NCBI RefSeq assembly: GCF_000732605.1 | Contig: NZ_JPME01000012.1 | Coordinates: forward strand, 124,001-188,000 | Direction of reading: 5' to 3' | DNA length: 64,000 nucleotides | Source: Lacrimispora celerecrescens | Lineage (GTDB): Bacteria; Bacillota; Clostridia; Lachnospirales; Lachnospiraceae | Shown: piece after piece, positions 19,966 through 29,030 of the stretch | Layout: the number at the start of each line of letters is the position of its first letter | Numbering within the stretch: the stretch's first letter is position 1 | Made by a program: the position numbers and the translations under genes | Notes under the pieces: generated by a model | What the model was told of the DNA's origin: nothing | The model's database searches: none | Seen by the model: only the letters and a program-made list of their open reading frames with translations

Positions 19966-20789
19966 AGAAAAAAACGGTTCAAAGTATCCTTTACCAGAGC
20001 TTTTGCCTTCTCATCGGGCTTATGACCATAGCTCCGATTTTATATGCGGTTTCCTTATCCTTTATGGAGCAGAGGGAGATATTGACAAAAGGCATTCACT
20101 TGCTTCCGGATAAAATTCAGTGGAAAAACTATAAAGAGGCTTTACGGCTGACACATCTGGTACGATATATGCTTAATTCCCTGATATTGGCGGGAGGCTC
20201 CAGTGTGATACGCGTGGCAGTCGCCGGTCTGGCAGCATTTTCGTTTGCTTTCTTTGATTTTAAAGGAAAGAATGTATTGTTTATGCTTTGCATGTCCACC
20301 ATGATGATTCCGGGAGATGTGGTGCTGATTACAAACTATAAAACAGTAGCTGATTTAGGACTGACCGATACCTACTTTGGTATGATGAGTATGTTTCTGG
20401 TATCTGTAATGAATATCTTCATGTTCCGTCAGTATTACCTGACATTTTCGATGGAGATTTATGAAGCATCGAAAGTGGATGGGTGCGGGAATTTCATATT
20501 TTTTATAAAGATCCTGTTCCCGCTGTCAAAACCGGTGACAGCAACGGTATTTATCTCATCCTTTGTGAGTACCTGGAACACCTATCTCTGGCCGATGATC
20601 GTAACGAATAAGGACACTATGCGGACCGTGCAGGTGGGGGTTACGATGTTAAACTCACGGGATGGAGGAACAATTTACGGCCCTATTATGGCGGCATCGG
20701 TCATGGTGCTGGTTCCTACGGTCATCATCTTTATCCTGTTCCAGAAACAGATTGCGGGCGGTATGATGGCAGGATCTGTAAAAGGATAG
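19962..20789 (+). CDS. Carbohydrate ABC transporter permease 2 (MalG/UgpE type)
   Basis: A 275-residue CUT1 permease partner with six predicted spans. The EAA motif is EIYEASKVDGCGNFIFFIKI followed by LFPLSKP around residues 166-192. The ATG overlaps the end of the first permease (ATGA), indicating translational coupling and a heterodimeric channel. The substrate-binding lipoprotein gene follows after 127 bases; no terminator lies in between. Confidence 0.92.
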   Translation: MKKKTVQSILYQSFCLLIGLMTIAPILYAVSLSFMEQREILTKGIHLLPDKIQWKNYKEALRLTHLVRYMLNSLILAGGSSVIRVAVAGLAAFSFAFFDFKGKNVLFMLCMSTMMIPGDVVLITNYKTVADLGLTDTYFGMMSMFLVSVMNIFMFRQYYLTFSMEIYEASKVDGCGNFIFFIKILFPLSKPVTATVFISSFVSTWNTYLWPMIVTNKDTMRTVQVGVTMLNSRDGGTIYGPIMAASVMVLVPTVIIFILFQKQIAGGMMAGSVKG

Positions 20790-20916
20790 CTTTTACCTGT
20801 TACTTGTGAAAGAATATTTGCGGTCTGTACTTGCCGGCAGGGAGAGACGGGAAGACAGTGTGCCTGCCTGAAATGACAGATTGCTGATATAGAAAACCCA
20901 AAGGAGGAAAATCATA

Positions 20917-22350
20917 ATGAAAAAAACACTGAGTTTTGTAATGGCAGCAGGCTTGATACTGTCTCTTGGTGCCTGTGGACAGGGTGCTTCCACTAAAACA
21001 AAAGCACCGACTGCTGCTGTACCGGAACCAACAACGGCAGCGCAAACCACCGGGACACCGGAAGAAACGAAACGGATCAGTGACAAAGATGTGGAAGTCA
21101 GCTTCTGGCATCATATGGAAGGGACGAATGCAAGTGCCTTAGAGACCGCAGTGAATCATTTTAATGAAACAACAGGAAAAGAGTATGGGATTGTAGTGAC
21201 ACCAAGTTTCCAGGGAAGCAACACGGCGGAAAAACTGAATACACTGGCCCAAGCCGGAGACTGGAAAAATTTTCCTGATGTATGTCAGGTAGCCAGTGCG
21301 GGTATTCCGGCGATTTCAGGATATGACCTTTTCGTAGCTCCTGAGGATATGTATGCCAAAGGGGAGGATATTCTGCTGCCGAGAGAGTCCATTATCGCCA
21401 ATAATGCCCGTACCTTTACCTATAAAGACAAGCTTTGCGCGATTCCATTCAGTAATTCCACGATACTCTTATATTACAACAAGGAACTTTTTAAGGCTGC
21501 CGGGTTAGATCCGGAAAATCCGCCGAAAACGATTGCTGAGATGGCAGATGCCATAACGAAGCTGACAGCAAAAGACGGGAATGAGGTAACTACATACGGA
21601 TTAAATGTTCAGGTAAAACGTTACCAGCTGGTGAACTGGGTTGGAGGAGAAGGCGACTTTAACTTTATAGGTGATAATGAAGGCGGACGTGCAGGACTTA
21701 TGTCTAAGGTTACTTTCGGAGAAGATGGCAGTTTGATGACCTATTTAAATGAATGGGAGAAAGTGATTGCTACGGGCGGATATAAGCCGGTGGAGGATAA
21801 TATCAATGAAGAATTTGCTATGCAATTATCTGCAATGGCAATTATGTCTTCTGCAAGAATTGCAAAATTAAATGATCTCATTGGAGACAGCTTTGAATGG
21901 GGAACCGCTCCATTTCCAAAAGTAAACGCAGAAGATAAAGGCGGTACGGCAGTAGGCGGTTCCGGAATCGTAATGTTTGACAAGGGAAATGCTGATGAGT
22001 TAAGAGCCTCCTGGATCTTTCAGCAATATTTAGGCGGAGAAGATGCCCAGTATGATTTCTGTACGGCGAGCGGATATATTCCAATGAACAAAGATTTATA
22101 TGAAGAAGAACGGATGAAAACGTATTTATCTGAGAATACGGCGATGGTCGCGGCAGTAGACCAGCTGATGGCCTCCAATCCCAATGTACAGGAGCCTTTC
22201 GATATTGTGACAGGAGATATCAATTCCATTATTGATGAAGAAATGCTGGCATTTGCACAGGGAACCTCCGATAAGCAGACTACCCATGACAATATTGTCA
22301 ATAAGTGCAATGAGAAGCTGGAGGCTTATGTGAAGGTAAACGCAAAATAG
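20917..22350 (+). CDS. Sugar-binding lipoprotein of the CUT1 importer
   Basis: A 477-residue extracellular solute-binding protein (family 1, UgpB-like) tethered to the membrane by a lipid on Cys20 of the lipobox SLGAC. A Thr/Ala/Pro-rich linker follows, then the mature domain beginning VEVSFWHHMEG, typical of UgpB/MalE-type proteins. Further fits are FPDVCQVASAG, LLYYNKELFKAAG and AMAIMSSARI. It captures a glycoside for the two preceding permeases. AAAGGAGG precedes the ATG. A strong 19-base inverted repeat follows the gene and may protect its mRNA end. Confidence 0.93.
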   Translation: MKKTLSFVMAAGLILSLGACGQGASTKTKAPTAAVPEPTTAAQTTGTPEETKRISDKDVEVSFWHHMEGTNASALETAVNHFNETTGKEYGIVVTPSFQGSNTAEKLNTLAQAGDWKNFPDVCQVASAGIPAISGYDLFVAPEDMYAKGEDILLPRESIIANNARTFTYKDKLCAIPFSNSTILLYYNKELFKAAGLDPENPPKTIAEMADAITKLTAKDGNEVTTYGLNVQVKRYQLVNWVGGEGDFNFIGDNEGGRAGLMSKVTFGEDGSLMTYLNEWEKVIATGGYKPVEDNINEEFAMQLSAMAIMSSARIAKLNDLIGDSFEWGTAPFPKVNAEDKGGTAVGGSGIVMFDKGNADELRASWIFQQYLGGEDAQYDFCTASGYIPMNKDLYEEERMKTYLSENTAMVAAVDQLMASNPNVQEPFDIVTGDINSIIDEEMLAFAQGTSDKQTTHDNIVNKCNEKLEAYVKVNAK

Positions 22351-22412
22351 CAGATGAATAAAGGATAAGTGAAGTCGGAACACGGTATCATTTGATGGAT
22401 CAGAACGCTTTG

Positions 22413-22495
22413 TCATTCCTGCGGTAAAATCCGGACGATTTATTTTACAAACAGATCAGCAAGACAATAGGAACCAGATTTTACTGCAGGAATGA
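22413..22495 (+). repeat. Long inverted repeat between binding-protein and HAD-SIS genes
   Basis: 19-base arms at 22413-22431 and 22477-22495 are complementary except for one G:U pair, separated by 45 bases. No T run follows, so it is not a standard terminator. In binding-protein operons such hairpins can stabilise the upstream message and lower expression downstream. Confidence 0.6.
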
Positions 22496-22531
22496 ATCAT
22501 AACCAGTTTCTGAAAAAGGAGGCGGCAGACA

Positions 22532-24505
22532 GTGATTAAATTGATTGTGACTGACGTAGATGGAACAATCGTGGATAAAGATGAGATTTTACATGATGAG
22601 ATGATCGCTTATGTGAAACGGCTGAGAGAAAAGCAGCTAGCGTTTACAATTGCAACAGGCAGGGCCGCCGGACTGGCGGCAGATTATGTGAAACAGCTGG
22701 GAATAGACATACCTTTTATTGCCTGCAATGGCGGCAATATTGTGGAGAAGGGGGAGGTTATCTTAAAGAGAACCATCCCCCTTAAAGGGCTCCGCAAGGT
22801 GCTTGAAACTGCAGATGGTATGGGAATGTCTTTGCTTTACAGCATTGATGGCGTGGAATATGCCTACAAGGAGACGGACTATGTGACAGACCAGCAAAAG
22901 AAGTATAACCGCTATTGGAATCCTTCCGTTTTTTCAGAAGAAGAATGGGAGAACCTTGAGCTGGATAAAGTGATTGTTATGGCTGCTGTCCGCGATGGCA
23001 GCATTGGAATTATTGAAGAGCTTTGTAAGGAACTGCCGCCGCCTTTTGGATATAAACGGTATGCAGATAAGTCGATTGATATATTGAATTGCAAATCAAC
23101 AAAGGAAGACGGAGTCCGCCGGCTGGCAAAGCTTCTGAATCTATCTATGGATGAGATTTTATTTGCAGGAGATGACTTAAATGATATTGAAGTGATCAAA
23201 GAGGCCGGGGTAGGAGTTGCGGTAGGCAATGCACAGAAGGCAGTCAAAGAAGCGGCGGATTATGTAGCCGGCGAGAACTGTTATCTGGGAGTGATGGAGG
23301 CAGTTGATAAATATACGGGAGTTGACGCATGGAGGTATGCCATGGACAATTCACTGAGGCGTCAGTCTTATAATCTTCCGGATTTTTTACAGGAACAGTT
23401 TGAAGAGCTAAAAAGCCGTCTGGCACTGTTGTTTACAAAGGAAGAATTAAAAGGCATAAAACGGGTGATTTTAACAGGCTGCGGGGATTCTTACGGGGCA
23501 GGTCTTACTCTCCGTTATGCAATAGAGGAACTGATTGCCCTGCCGGTAGAGCTGGTAACGGCAATTGATTTTGGCCGTTATTATTCCGGATGGCGTATAA
23601 CGAAAGATACTCTGGTGATTGTAAACAGCATATCCGGCAATGGTGTACGTATCAAAGAGGCCATGATGAAAGCAGAAGCCAAAGGTGCCATGACGCTTGC
23701 AATTACAAAGAATAAGGATTCTGATATCGGAACTCTGGCAAATAAGGTTTTGGTACTTCCGATTACGCCCTTTGAGCGTGGTCCGGGTAACCGAAATTAT
23801 TTTTCCTTACTTCTGGCTCTTTTGATGCTTGGCATTATGGTGGGAGAAATGCGGGGAGTCCATGATGAGACAAAAAGCAAGTGGTATTATGAGGAAATAA
23901 AAAAGCAGGGAGAGTTACTGAAAATCATGTTGCCAACTTGGGAGGAACGGTTGTTTCGTCTGGCGAAGGAATGGAAAACCATGTCAGGCTTTGACTTTGT
24001 GGGCAGCGGCATGGAATACGGAAGCGCATGGTTTGGACATGCCAAAATTCTGGAGAGTACAGGTGCATTTGCCATGCATATCAATTCAGAAGAATGGTTC
24101 CATATGAACAATTTTGTGAAAGCCGTTGACCGGTGCGGGACGATATTTATTGCCTCTGTAATGGCGCCGGGCTTTAGCCGTACCCGGGAGGCGGTGGGCT
24201 ATGGCAATCGGCTGGGCCGTCCTGCTCTTGTGATTACAGATGGGAGCGAGAAAGATTTTCAAGGAGATGCCCTGTTTATCCAGGTGCCATCCTCCCCGTT
24301 CCTGCCGGCAATGGCCCTTTCCCAGTATGTCCCCATCTGTATGCTGGCCGGCTATATGGGGGCACTGCTTGGAGAGCGCAACTGCAGGGGCTGCTTAGGC
24401 AAGTGGAGCTTTGCGGCAGGGGGAAGCTATATTAAGAACAGTGAATTTATTCCATATGCGGAGGGAAGCGATGCAGGAAAAATCAGCAATGATGCAGCAA
24501 ATTGA
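22532..24505 (+). CDS. HAD phosphatase - SIS sugar isomerase fusion protein
   Basis: A 657-residue two-domain cytoplasmic protein. Residues 1-270 are a Cof-type HAD hydrolase: nucleophile motif DVDGT at 8-12, GDDLND near 213 and a C2-type cap between. Residues about 300-657 form a double SIS module related to FrlB and the GlmS isomerase half, with TGCGDSYGAG near 315 and NSISGNG near 368. The fusion suggests one pathway step that dephosphorylates and one that isomerises or deglycates an amino-sugar or fructosamine phosphate. The start is GTG with GGAGG upstream. The next gene encodes a second copy of the SIS half. The exact reaction is unknown. Confidence 0.87.
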   Translation: MIKLIVTDVDGTIVDKDEILHDEMIAYVKRLREKQLAFTIATGRAAGLAADYVKQLGIDIPFIACNGGNIVEKGEVILKRTIPLKGLRKVLETADGMGMSLLYSIDGVEYAYKETDYVTDQQKKYNRYWNPSVFSEEEWENLELDKVIVMAAVRDGSIGIIEELCKELPPPFGYKRYADKSIDILNCKSTKEDGVRRLAKLLNLSMDEILFAGDDLNDIEVIKEAGVGVAVGNAQKAVKEAADYVAGENCYLGVMEAVDKYTGVDAWRYAMDNSLRRQSYNLPDFLQEQFEELKSRLALLFTKEELKGIKRVILTGCGDSYGAGLTLRYAIEELIALPVELVTAIDFGRYYSGWRITKDTLVIVNSISGNGVRIKEAMMKAEAKGAMTLAITKNKDSDIGTLANKVLVLPITPFERGPGNRNYFSLLLALLMLGIMVGEMRGVHDETKSKWYYEEIKKQGELLKIMLPTWEERLFRLAKEWKTMSGFDFVGSGMEYGSAWFGHAKILESTGAFAMHINSEEWFHMNNFVKAVDRCGTIFIASVMAPGFSRTREAVGYGNRLGRPALVITDGSEKDFQGDALFIQVPSSPFLPAMALSQYVPICMLAGYMGALLGERNCRGCLGKWSFAAGGSYIKNSEFIPYAEGSDAGKISNDAAN

Positions 24506-25595
24506 AAGCATACCGGCATTAATGAAAGAGATAGATGAAGGCCTTAAGAAAACCGCGTACCGTTTTACTAATCGGCTGGGAGGAAGAACCTATACAAAGA
24601 TTATCTTAACAGGCTGCGGGGATTCTTATTGTGCAGCTCTGGCTGCGAAATTTGCCTTTCTTCAATTTACCGGAATGGACGCAGAAGCGGCGACAGTGAT
24701 TGAGCTTGCCAGAGTATATGAGAGGCGCCATTTGGTGGGGAACGGTCATCACATGGTAGTGATTGTCAGCAATTCAGGGACTGTGTCACGGGTCATCGAA
24801 CTGGCAAAGCGGATTCGCAGCATGGGAGGCTTTGTAGTTGCTGTTACGGGAAATGAAACCTCCGGCCTTTCCCAATATGCAGATGCCGTAATAAAATTAG
24901 AGATTCCGCCTTTTGTATACGCACCGGGTGTTCGTTCCTACTGTGGCTGCTTATGTGCCCTTTACCAGATGGCAATTTCTTTAGGGGAATATGATGGCAC
25001 ATTGGGAAGTGAGAAAGCGGGGAAGATCAGAGCTGAGATAACAAAGCTTCCGGATAGAATGACATCGTACTTGGCGGACTGGGAGATACAGGCGGATACT
25101 TATGCGAGGAAAATAAAGAATGCCTCCGGCTATGAACTGGTTGGGTCGGGAAGCCAGTATGCCAGTGCGTGTTTCGGTTCTGCCAAATCTTTAGAAACCA
25201 CAGGCAAGCCATCTATCGCCCAGAACACAGAGGACTGGTTTCATATGAATTTTTTTATCCGGGATGTATATCATATGGCTGTGATCCTGATTGTCAATGA
25301 GGCGGAAGGCAGCGTCAGCCGCGCAGAAGAGCTTATTGGGGTGGCGGAAGAGATGGGACGCCCGCTTCTTTGTATTACAGATAGTGAAGTGTTAAAGGCG
25401 AAGGAAAAGCTCCTTACTCCCGGGACGCAGTATGAGGTGCTTCACGCACTGGTACAGTACCTGCCTGCAGCGATGGTGTTTTCAAATATTGGAGATATGA
25501 TGGGAGAGGTTTATTTCAGAGCCGGCAAGGATCATTGGGCAGCTTGCGCCGGTGGTGCTACGATTGTAAACAGCAAAGAAATTGTGTTGGAATAA
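24471..25595 (+). CDS. SIS-domain sugar isomerase / deglycase (FrlB-like)
   Basis: A 374-residue protein with two SIS subdomains, the same architecture as fructosamine-6-phosphate deglycase FrlB and the isomerase half of GlmS. It has TGCGDSY at 47-53 and IVSNSGTVSRVIEL near 98, both phosphosugar-binding loops. A second SIS domain carries GSGSQYASACFGSAKSLETT. It parallels the C-terminal half of the preceding fusion and probably arose by duplication. The chosen ATG at 24471 has GGAGGG upstream and lies 35 bases inside the preceding gene. Confidence 0.87.
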   Translation: MQEKSAMMQQIESIPALMKEIDEGLKKTAYRFTNRLGGRTYTKIILTGCGDSYCAALAAKFAFLQFTGMDAEAATVIELARVYERRHLVGNGHHMVVIVSNSGTVSRVIELAKRIRSMGGFVVAVTGNETSGLSQYADAVIKLEIPPFVYAPGVRSYCGCLCALYQMAISLGEYDGTLGSEKAGKIRAEITKLPDRMTSYLADWEIQADTYARKIKNASGYELVGSGSQYASACFGSAKSLETTGKPSIAQNTEDWFHMNFFIRDVYHMAVILIVNEAEGSVSRAEELIGVAEEMGRPLLCITDSEVLKAKEKLLTPGTQYEVLHALVQYLPAAMVFSNIGDMMGEVYFRAGKDHWAACAGGATIVNSKEIVLE

Positions 25596-25641
25596 CAGAT
25601 GTAATATGTAACGAATATGGGCGATGATACGGAGGAAGATT

Positions 25642-26526
25642 ATGCGGCTGGGAACTTCAACAAATCTATTATATATAAGGCCGGATGGTAGCAGAGTGGA
25701 ACTTTCACAGACCTTAAAGCTGTTATCAGAGGCTGGATTTAAAGTGTTTGACTTAAATTTTTATGACTGGTCTTTGCCGGGCTCCCCTTTTTTAACAGAA
25801 ACGTGGGAACGGTGGATAGACGGGGCGGCAGATCAGGCAGCGAAGCTGGGAGTCGAATTTGGACAATGCCACGCCTATTTTTATAATTTCCTGAATTCCT
25901 CTATGAGTGAAGAAGAAAAGGAATATCATCAGATGCTGCAGCAACGCTCCCTTGCCTGCTGTAAGCGTATTGGAGCGCATACCTGCGTACTCCACCCTGA
26001 GACAGCAGACCGGAGTGTGGATATTGTAAAGAGTTCCATTCGCGGCAATTACGAGTATTATAAGCCTGTGGTAGATCTGATGGAAGCATGGAATATGCGC
26101 CTTGCCCTTGAAAATATGTGTGACTATGGAATTGCTCCTAAAAGAAAATTTTGTGCTTATCCGGAAGAGCTTAAGTCTTTTGTAGCGTCCTTTGGAAGTG
26201 ATAAAATTGGAATCTGCTGGGATTTTGAACATGCAGATATTATGGGACAAAATCAAAGGGAATCCCTGCTTTATATCGGTCCGCTGCTGTTTGCGACTCA
26301 TGTATCGGATACCTACAGCAAAATTGATCCTGCGCTGATGCACGTGCTTCCTATGACAGGGACAGTTGACTGGGAACAGGTAATGCCCGTGCTTCGGGAG
26401 ATCAACTATGGGTACGATTTTTGCTATGAGGTACATAATTATCTCAATCGTCTGCCGGACTGTGTGATTCCTGCGGCACTTAAACTGGCATATGAAATCG
26501 GAAAGCATCTGATAACCCTATCTTAA
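25642..26526 (+). CDS. Sugar phosphate isomerase/epimerase, TIM barrel
   Basis: A 294-residue protein of the xylose isomerase-like TIM-barrel superfamily (AP endonuclease family 2), the fold of the fructoselysine 3-epimerase FrlC and of inosose and tagatose epimerases. Probable metal ligands sit in LALENMCDYG, GICWDFEHADIMG, THVSDTY and CYEVHN. The start at 25642 is set by GGAGGAAG seven bases upstream. Its place after FrlB-like genes supports an epimerase role on the same substrate. Confidence 0.82.
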   Translation: MRLGTSTNLLYIRPDGSRVELSQTLKLLSEAGFKVFDLNFYDWSLPGSPFLTETWERWIDGAADQAAKLGVEFGQCHAYFYNFLNSSMSEEEKEYHQMLQQRSLACCKRIGAHTCVLHPETADRSVDIVKSSIRGNYEYYKPVVDLMEAWNMRLALENMCDYGIAPKRKFCAYPEELKSFVASFGSDKIGICWDFEHADIMGQNQRESLLYIGPLLFATHVSDTYSKIDPALMHVLPMTGTVDWEQVMPVLREINYGYDFCYEVHNYLNRLPDCVIPAALKLAYEIGKHLITLS

Positions 26527-26592
26527 GGTACATTGAGTGTTGTTAAGGTTTGGCTGAAAATAACGGTTTTTCGGATAGAGAGGATTTCATGG

Positions 26593-27291
26593 ATGAAATT
26601 ACTGGATTTATTTATGGTTTGCGGATTATCAGAATTTGAAGGAATTACATTTTTAAAAATTCTGCTTGCTTCTCTATGCGGAGGGATGATTGGCCTGGAG
26701 CGGGAGATGAAAGGACGGCCTGCGGGACTGAAAACCTTTTCTCTGGTATGTGTGGGGGCGGCATTAACCATGATAACCAATGAGTATATCAACGTTTTGC
26801 ATGGGAGCGGAGATAATGCACGCATGGCGGCACAGGTGATCAGCGGCATTGGATTTTTGGGCGCAGGTACGATTATGGTGACCGGTCATAACCAGATAAA
26901 GGGGCTGACAACAGCGGCTACGTTATGGGTCACAGCGGCACTTGGAATTGCAATCGGAGCGGGTTTTTATTTTGGAGGCATAGTAGGAGTGGTAGTGATC
27001 TATATAACCTCTTTTATATACCATCACCTGGATAAGATAATCATGAAAAGCTCCAGGCATATGAGGATTTATGTTGAAGGGATAAATGAGGAATTTATGC
27101 TGGGACTGGTGAATTATTTTAATAAAAGTGGGATAAAGGTGCTGGGACTTCAGAGAAAATCGGAGGATAAGTGGTATGAAAAAGATACTTCTGCCACGAT
27201 TGAACTGGATCTTGGGAAAAATATGCTCCACAGTGCCGTGATTGATCATATAAGAACGCTGGAAGGCTTAAGGTATATTGATGAATTATAA
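26593..27291 (+). CDS. MgtC/SapB-family membrane protein
   Basis: A 232-residue protein with four to five N-terminal spans containing the family motif GMIGLEREMKGRPAGLKTF and the later GIGFLGAGTI. The C-terminal soluble domain of about 80 residues is ACT-like. MgtC proteins in pathogens modulate F-ATPase and phosphate or Mg adaptation; the role in this operon is not obvious. The start at 26593 follows GAGAGGA. It lies 66 bases after the epimerase gene and 36 bases before the decayed deaminase gene, apparently on the same transcript. Confidence 0.83.
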   Translation: MKLLDLFMVCGLSEFEGITFLKILLASLCGGMIGLEREMKGRPAGLKTFSLVCVGAALTMITNEYINVLHGSGDNARMAAQVISGIGFLGAGTIMVTGHNQIKGLTTAATLWVTAALGIAIGAGFYFGGIVGVVVIYITSFIYHHLDKIIMKSSRHMRIYVEGINEEFMLGLVNYFNKSGIKVLGLQRKSEDKWYEKDTSATIELDLGKNMLHSAVIDHIRTLEGLRYIDEL

Positions 27292-27317
27292 TAGTAGTAT
27301 GGAGGAAACACGAAGAT

Positions 27318-27902
27318 AGGAATACTGAAAAAATTGAAAAAATCCCGAAAATAGAGTTACATTGTCATTTAGACGGATCGCTGGCGTTAGAAATGATCCG
27401 GAGGCATACCGGTAAAAAGGTAACGATGGATATGCTGTGTGCGGGCGAAAGCTGCAAAAGCCTGGCGGAATACTTGGAGAAATTTAAACTTCCTTTGGAA
27501 TGCCTGCAGGACAAAGCTGGAATCAGGGATGGTGCATATACATTTTTGAAAGAGGCTGCCAAAGAAAATATACGAAATATCGAGGTGCGGTTTGCACCCA
27601 TGCTTTCGGTCCGGGGAGGGCTTTCCTGTTCTGCTGTGATTGAAAGTGTTCTGGAAGGACTAGAAAAAGGAAAGAAAGAGTGTGGAGTGAAGTACAACAT
27701 GATTACCTGTGCAATGAGACATCATAATCCGGCACAGAATCTGCAAATGCTTTATACAGCGAGAGAATATTTGGGGAATGGGGTATGTGCCATTGATCTT
27801 ACAGGCAATGAATCGGCATTTCCTACCTGGAAGTTTGTAGATTTATTTACGGAAGCCAGGAAACTTTAAATGCCGTTTGTCATCCATTCCGGTGAAACCG
27901 GG
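27318..27902 (+). pseudogene. Adenosine deaminase, decayed (no start, internal stop, truncated)
   Basis: From 27342 the frame reads IPKIELHCHLDGSLALEMI, the metal-binding HxH entry of adenosine/adenine deaminases, and continues with NIEVRFAPML. No ATG, GTG or TTG lies in frame behind the GGAGG at 27301. An ATG at 27299 is in another frame and hits a stop after six codons. At 27867 an in-frame TAA interrupts the protein, and the family sequence resumes directly as MPFVIHSGETG before homology ends at about 27902. The catalytic second half is gone, so a working enzyme is very unlikely. It was probably the last gene of the sugar operon. Confidence 0.8.
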
Positions 27903-28299
27903 TATCAATTTATCTTTGTTATGGTGTTAAAGATTTTATGAGTTGTCCTTGAGCTGACCCCATATCCTGTCACGGAACCGCTCTGTTGTCTGTCATTGAT
28001 TCCACAACCGGTTCCGGGGCCAAACAGCCCCGGTAGCCAGTTGATCCAGTTGTATTACGCAAGCATTTCATGGTCTAGCGCCTTAGATTGTCTAAATCCA
28101 AGGCGTGTTTCCGTATTCAATTTACCTTGACCCTCGGTTCACATTGTCTTTATGACTACTTGTAAAACGTCTGGGGCGCTTTATGCTTTCGTACAGTTAT
28201 GGTTGGGGTGGATTTTTAGACGGTTATGTTCTATAATTTATAGTAGCAGGACAGATTCGCCAAAGGATTAAGCAGAAAGAGAACTGGAAGGAGAACATT
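27903..28299. other. Non-coding junction with stable hairpins, origin unclear
   Basis: About 400 bases with no credible gene between the broken deaminase and the HAD gene. It contains a perfect hairpin CCGGGGC/GCCCCGG (28014-28033, 6-base loop) and a second one, CGCCTTAGATT paired to AATCCAAGGCG with one mismatch (28079-28105). A minus-strand tail reads TTERFRDRIWGQLKDNS then stop (28006 to about 27946), which has transposase-end character but matches nothing I can name. The sequence may be the end of an insertion element or other mobile-element debris. Confidence 0.4.
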
Positions 28300-28953
28300 A
28301 TGTACCAATGCTGTATATTTGATCTGGACGGAACCATTATCAACACCATTCATTCCCTGGCTTATAGCATAAGTCTTACCATGGAGCATTTTGGGTATGG
28401 ACCGATTGATGAGGATCACACCAAGAAGTTTGTAGGTGATGGATTTAAAAAACTGGTAGAACGGGCCCTTATTTATTCGGGAGATGATAATCTGTCCCAT
28501 TATGAGGAAGCGCTTGCATTTTATGAGGATACCTTTGAGAAAAACTGCCTTTACAAGGTGGAGCCTTACGAAGGGATGAAAGAGCTTTTAACATTCCTTA
28601 AGGGTAAAGGAATCAAGATCGGGGTTCTGACCAACAAAGGCCATGAACGGGCCGTTGAATGCGTGGAAGCCGTTTACGGCAAAGGATTTTTTGATTTAAT
28701 TACCGGGGAAGGCAATGGAGTCAAAACGAAACCCGATCCTTCGGGCGCCTTTATGACAGCAGAATATTTACATGCAAAGCCTTCGGAATGCCTTTACTTT
28801 GGAGATACCAATACCGATATGAGGACAGGTATCAATGCCGGAATGGACACGGCAGCCGTGACCTGGGGTTTTCGTGATCGTTCGGAGCTGGAAGCATTTC
28901 ATCCTAGGTACATCATAAATCATCCCAGTGAGATCAAGTATGTTTTTGAATAA
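28300..28953 (+). CDS. HAD-family phosphatase (phosphoglycolate phosphatase-like)
   Basis: A 217-residue cytoplasmic HAD hydrolase, subfamily IA. The nucleophile motif is DLDGTIINT at residues 7-15, the second motif VLTNKGH near residue 108, and the acidic motif FGDTNTDMRTG near 167. The helical cap lies between. Typical substrates are phosphoglycolate, beta-phosphoglucomutase-type sugars or pyrophosphate; not resolvable here. GGAAGGAG precedes the start. A gene for an LCP protein follows after 77 bases. Confidence 0.88.
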   Translation: MYQCCIFDLDGTIINTIHSLAYSISLTMEHFGYGPIDEDHTKKFVGDGFKKLVERALIYSGDDNLSHYEEALAFYEDTFEKNCLYKVEPYEGMKELLTFLKGKGIKIGVLTNKGHERAVECVEAVYGKGFFDLITGEGNGVKTKPDPSGAFMTAEYLHAKPSECLYFGDTNTDMRTGINAGMDTAAVTWGFRDRSELEAFHPRYIINHPSEIKYVFE

Positions 28954-29030
28954 AATTTCAAAATAAAGGGAAATTAAGGAGAGATATGAATGAATATCTC
29001 TTCTTTTTATTTGACAATACGGGAGGAACC

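Noticed and set aside
22413-22495. Terminator after the sugar-binding lipoprotein gene
   Set aside because: The stem is strong but no T tract follows and the next gene has no promoter of its own.
25792-26508. 238-codon minus-strand frame opposite the TIM-barrel epimerase
   Set aside because: Antisense shadow of a well-supported gene.
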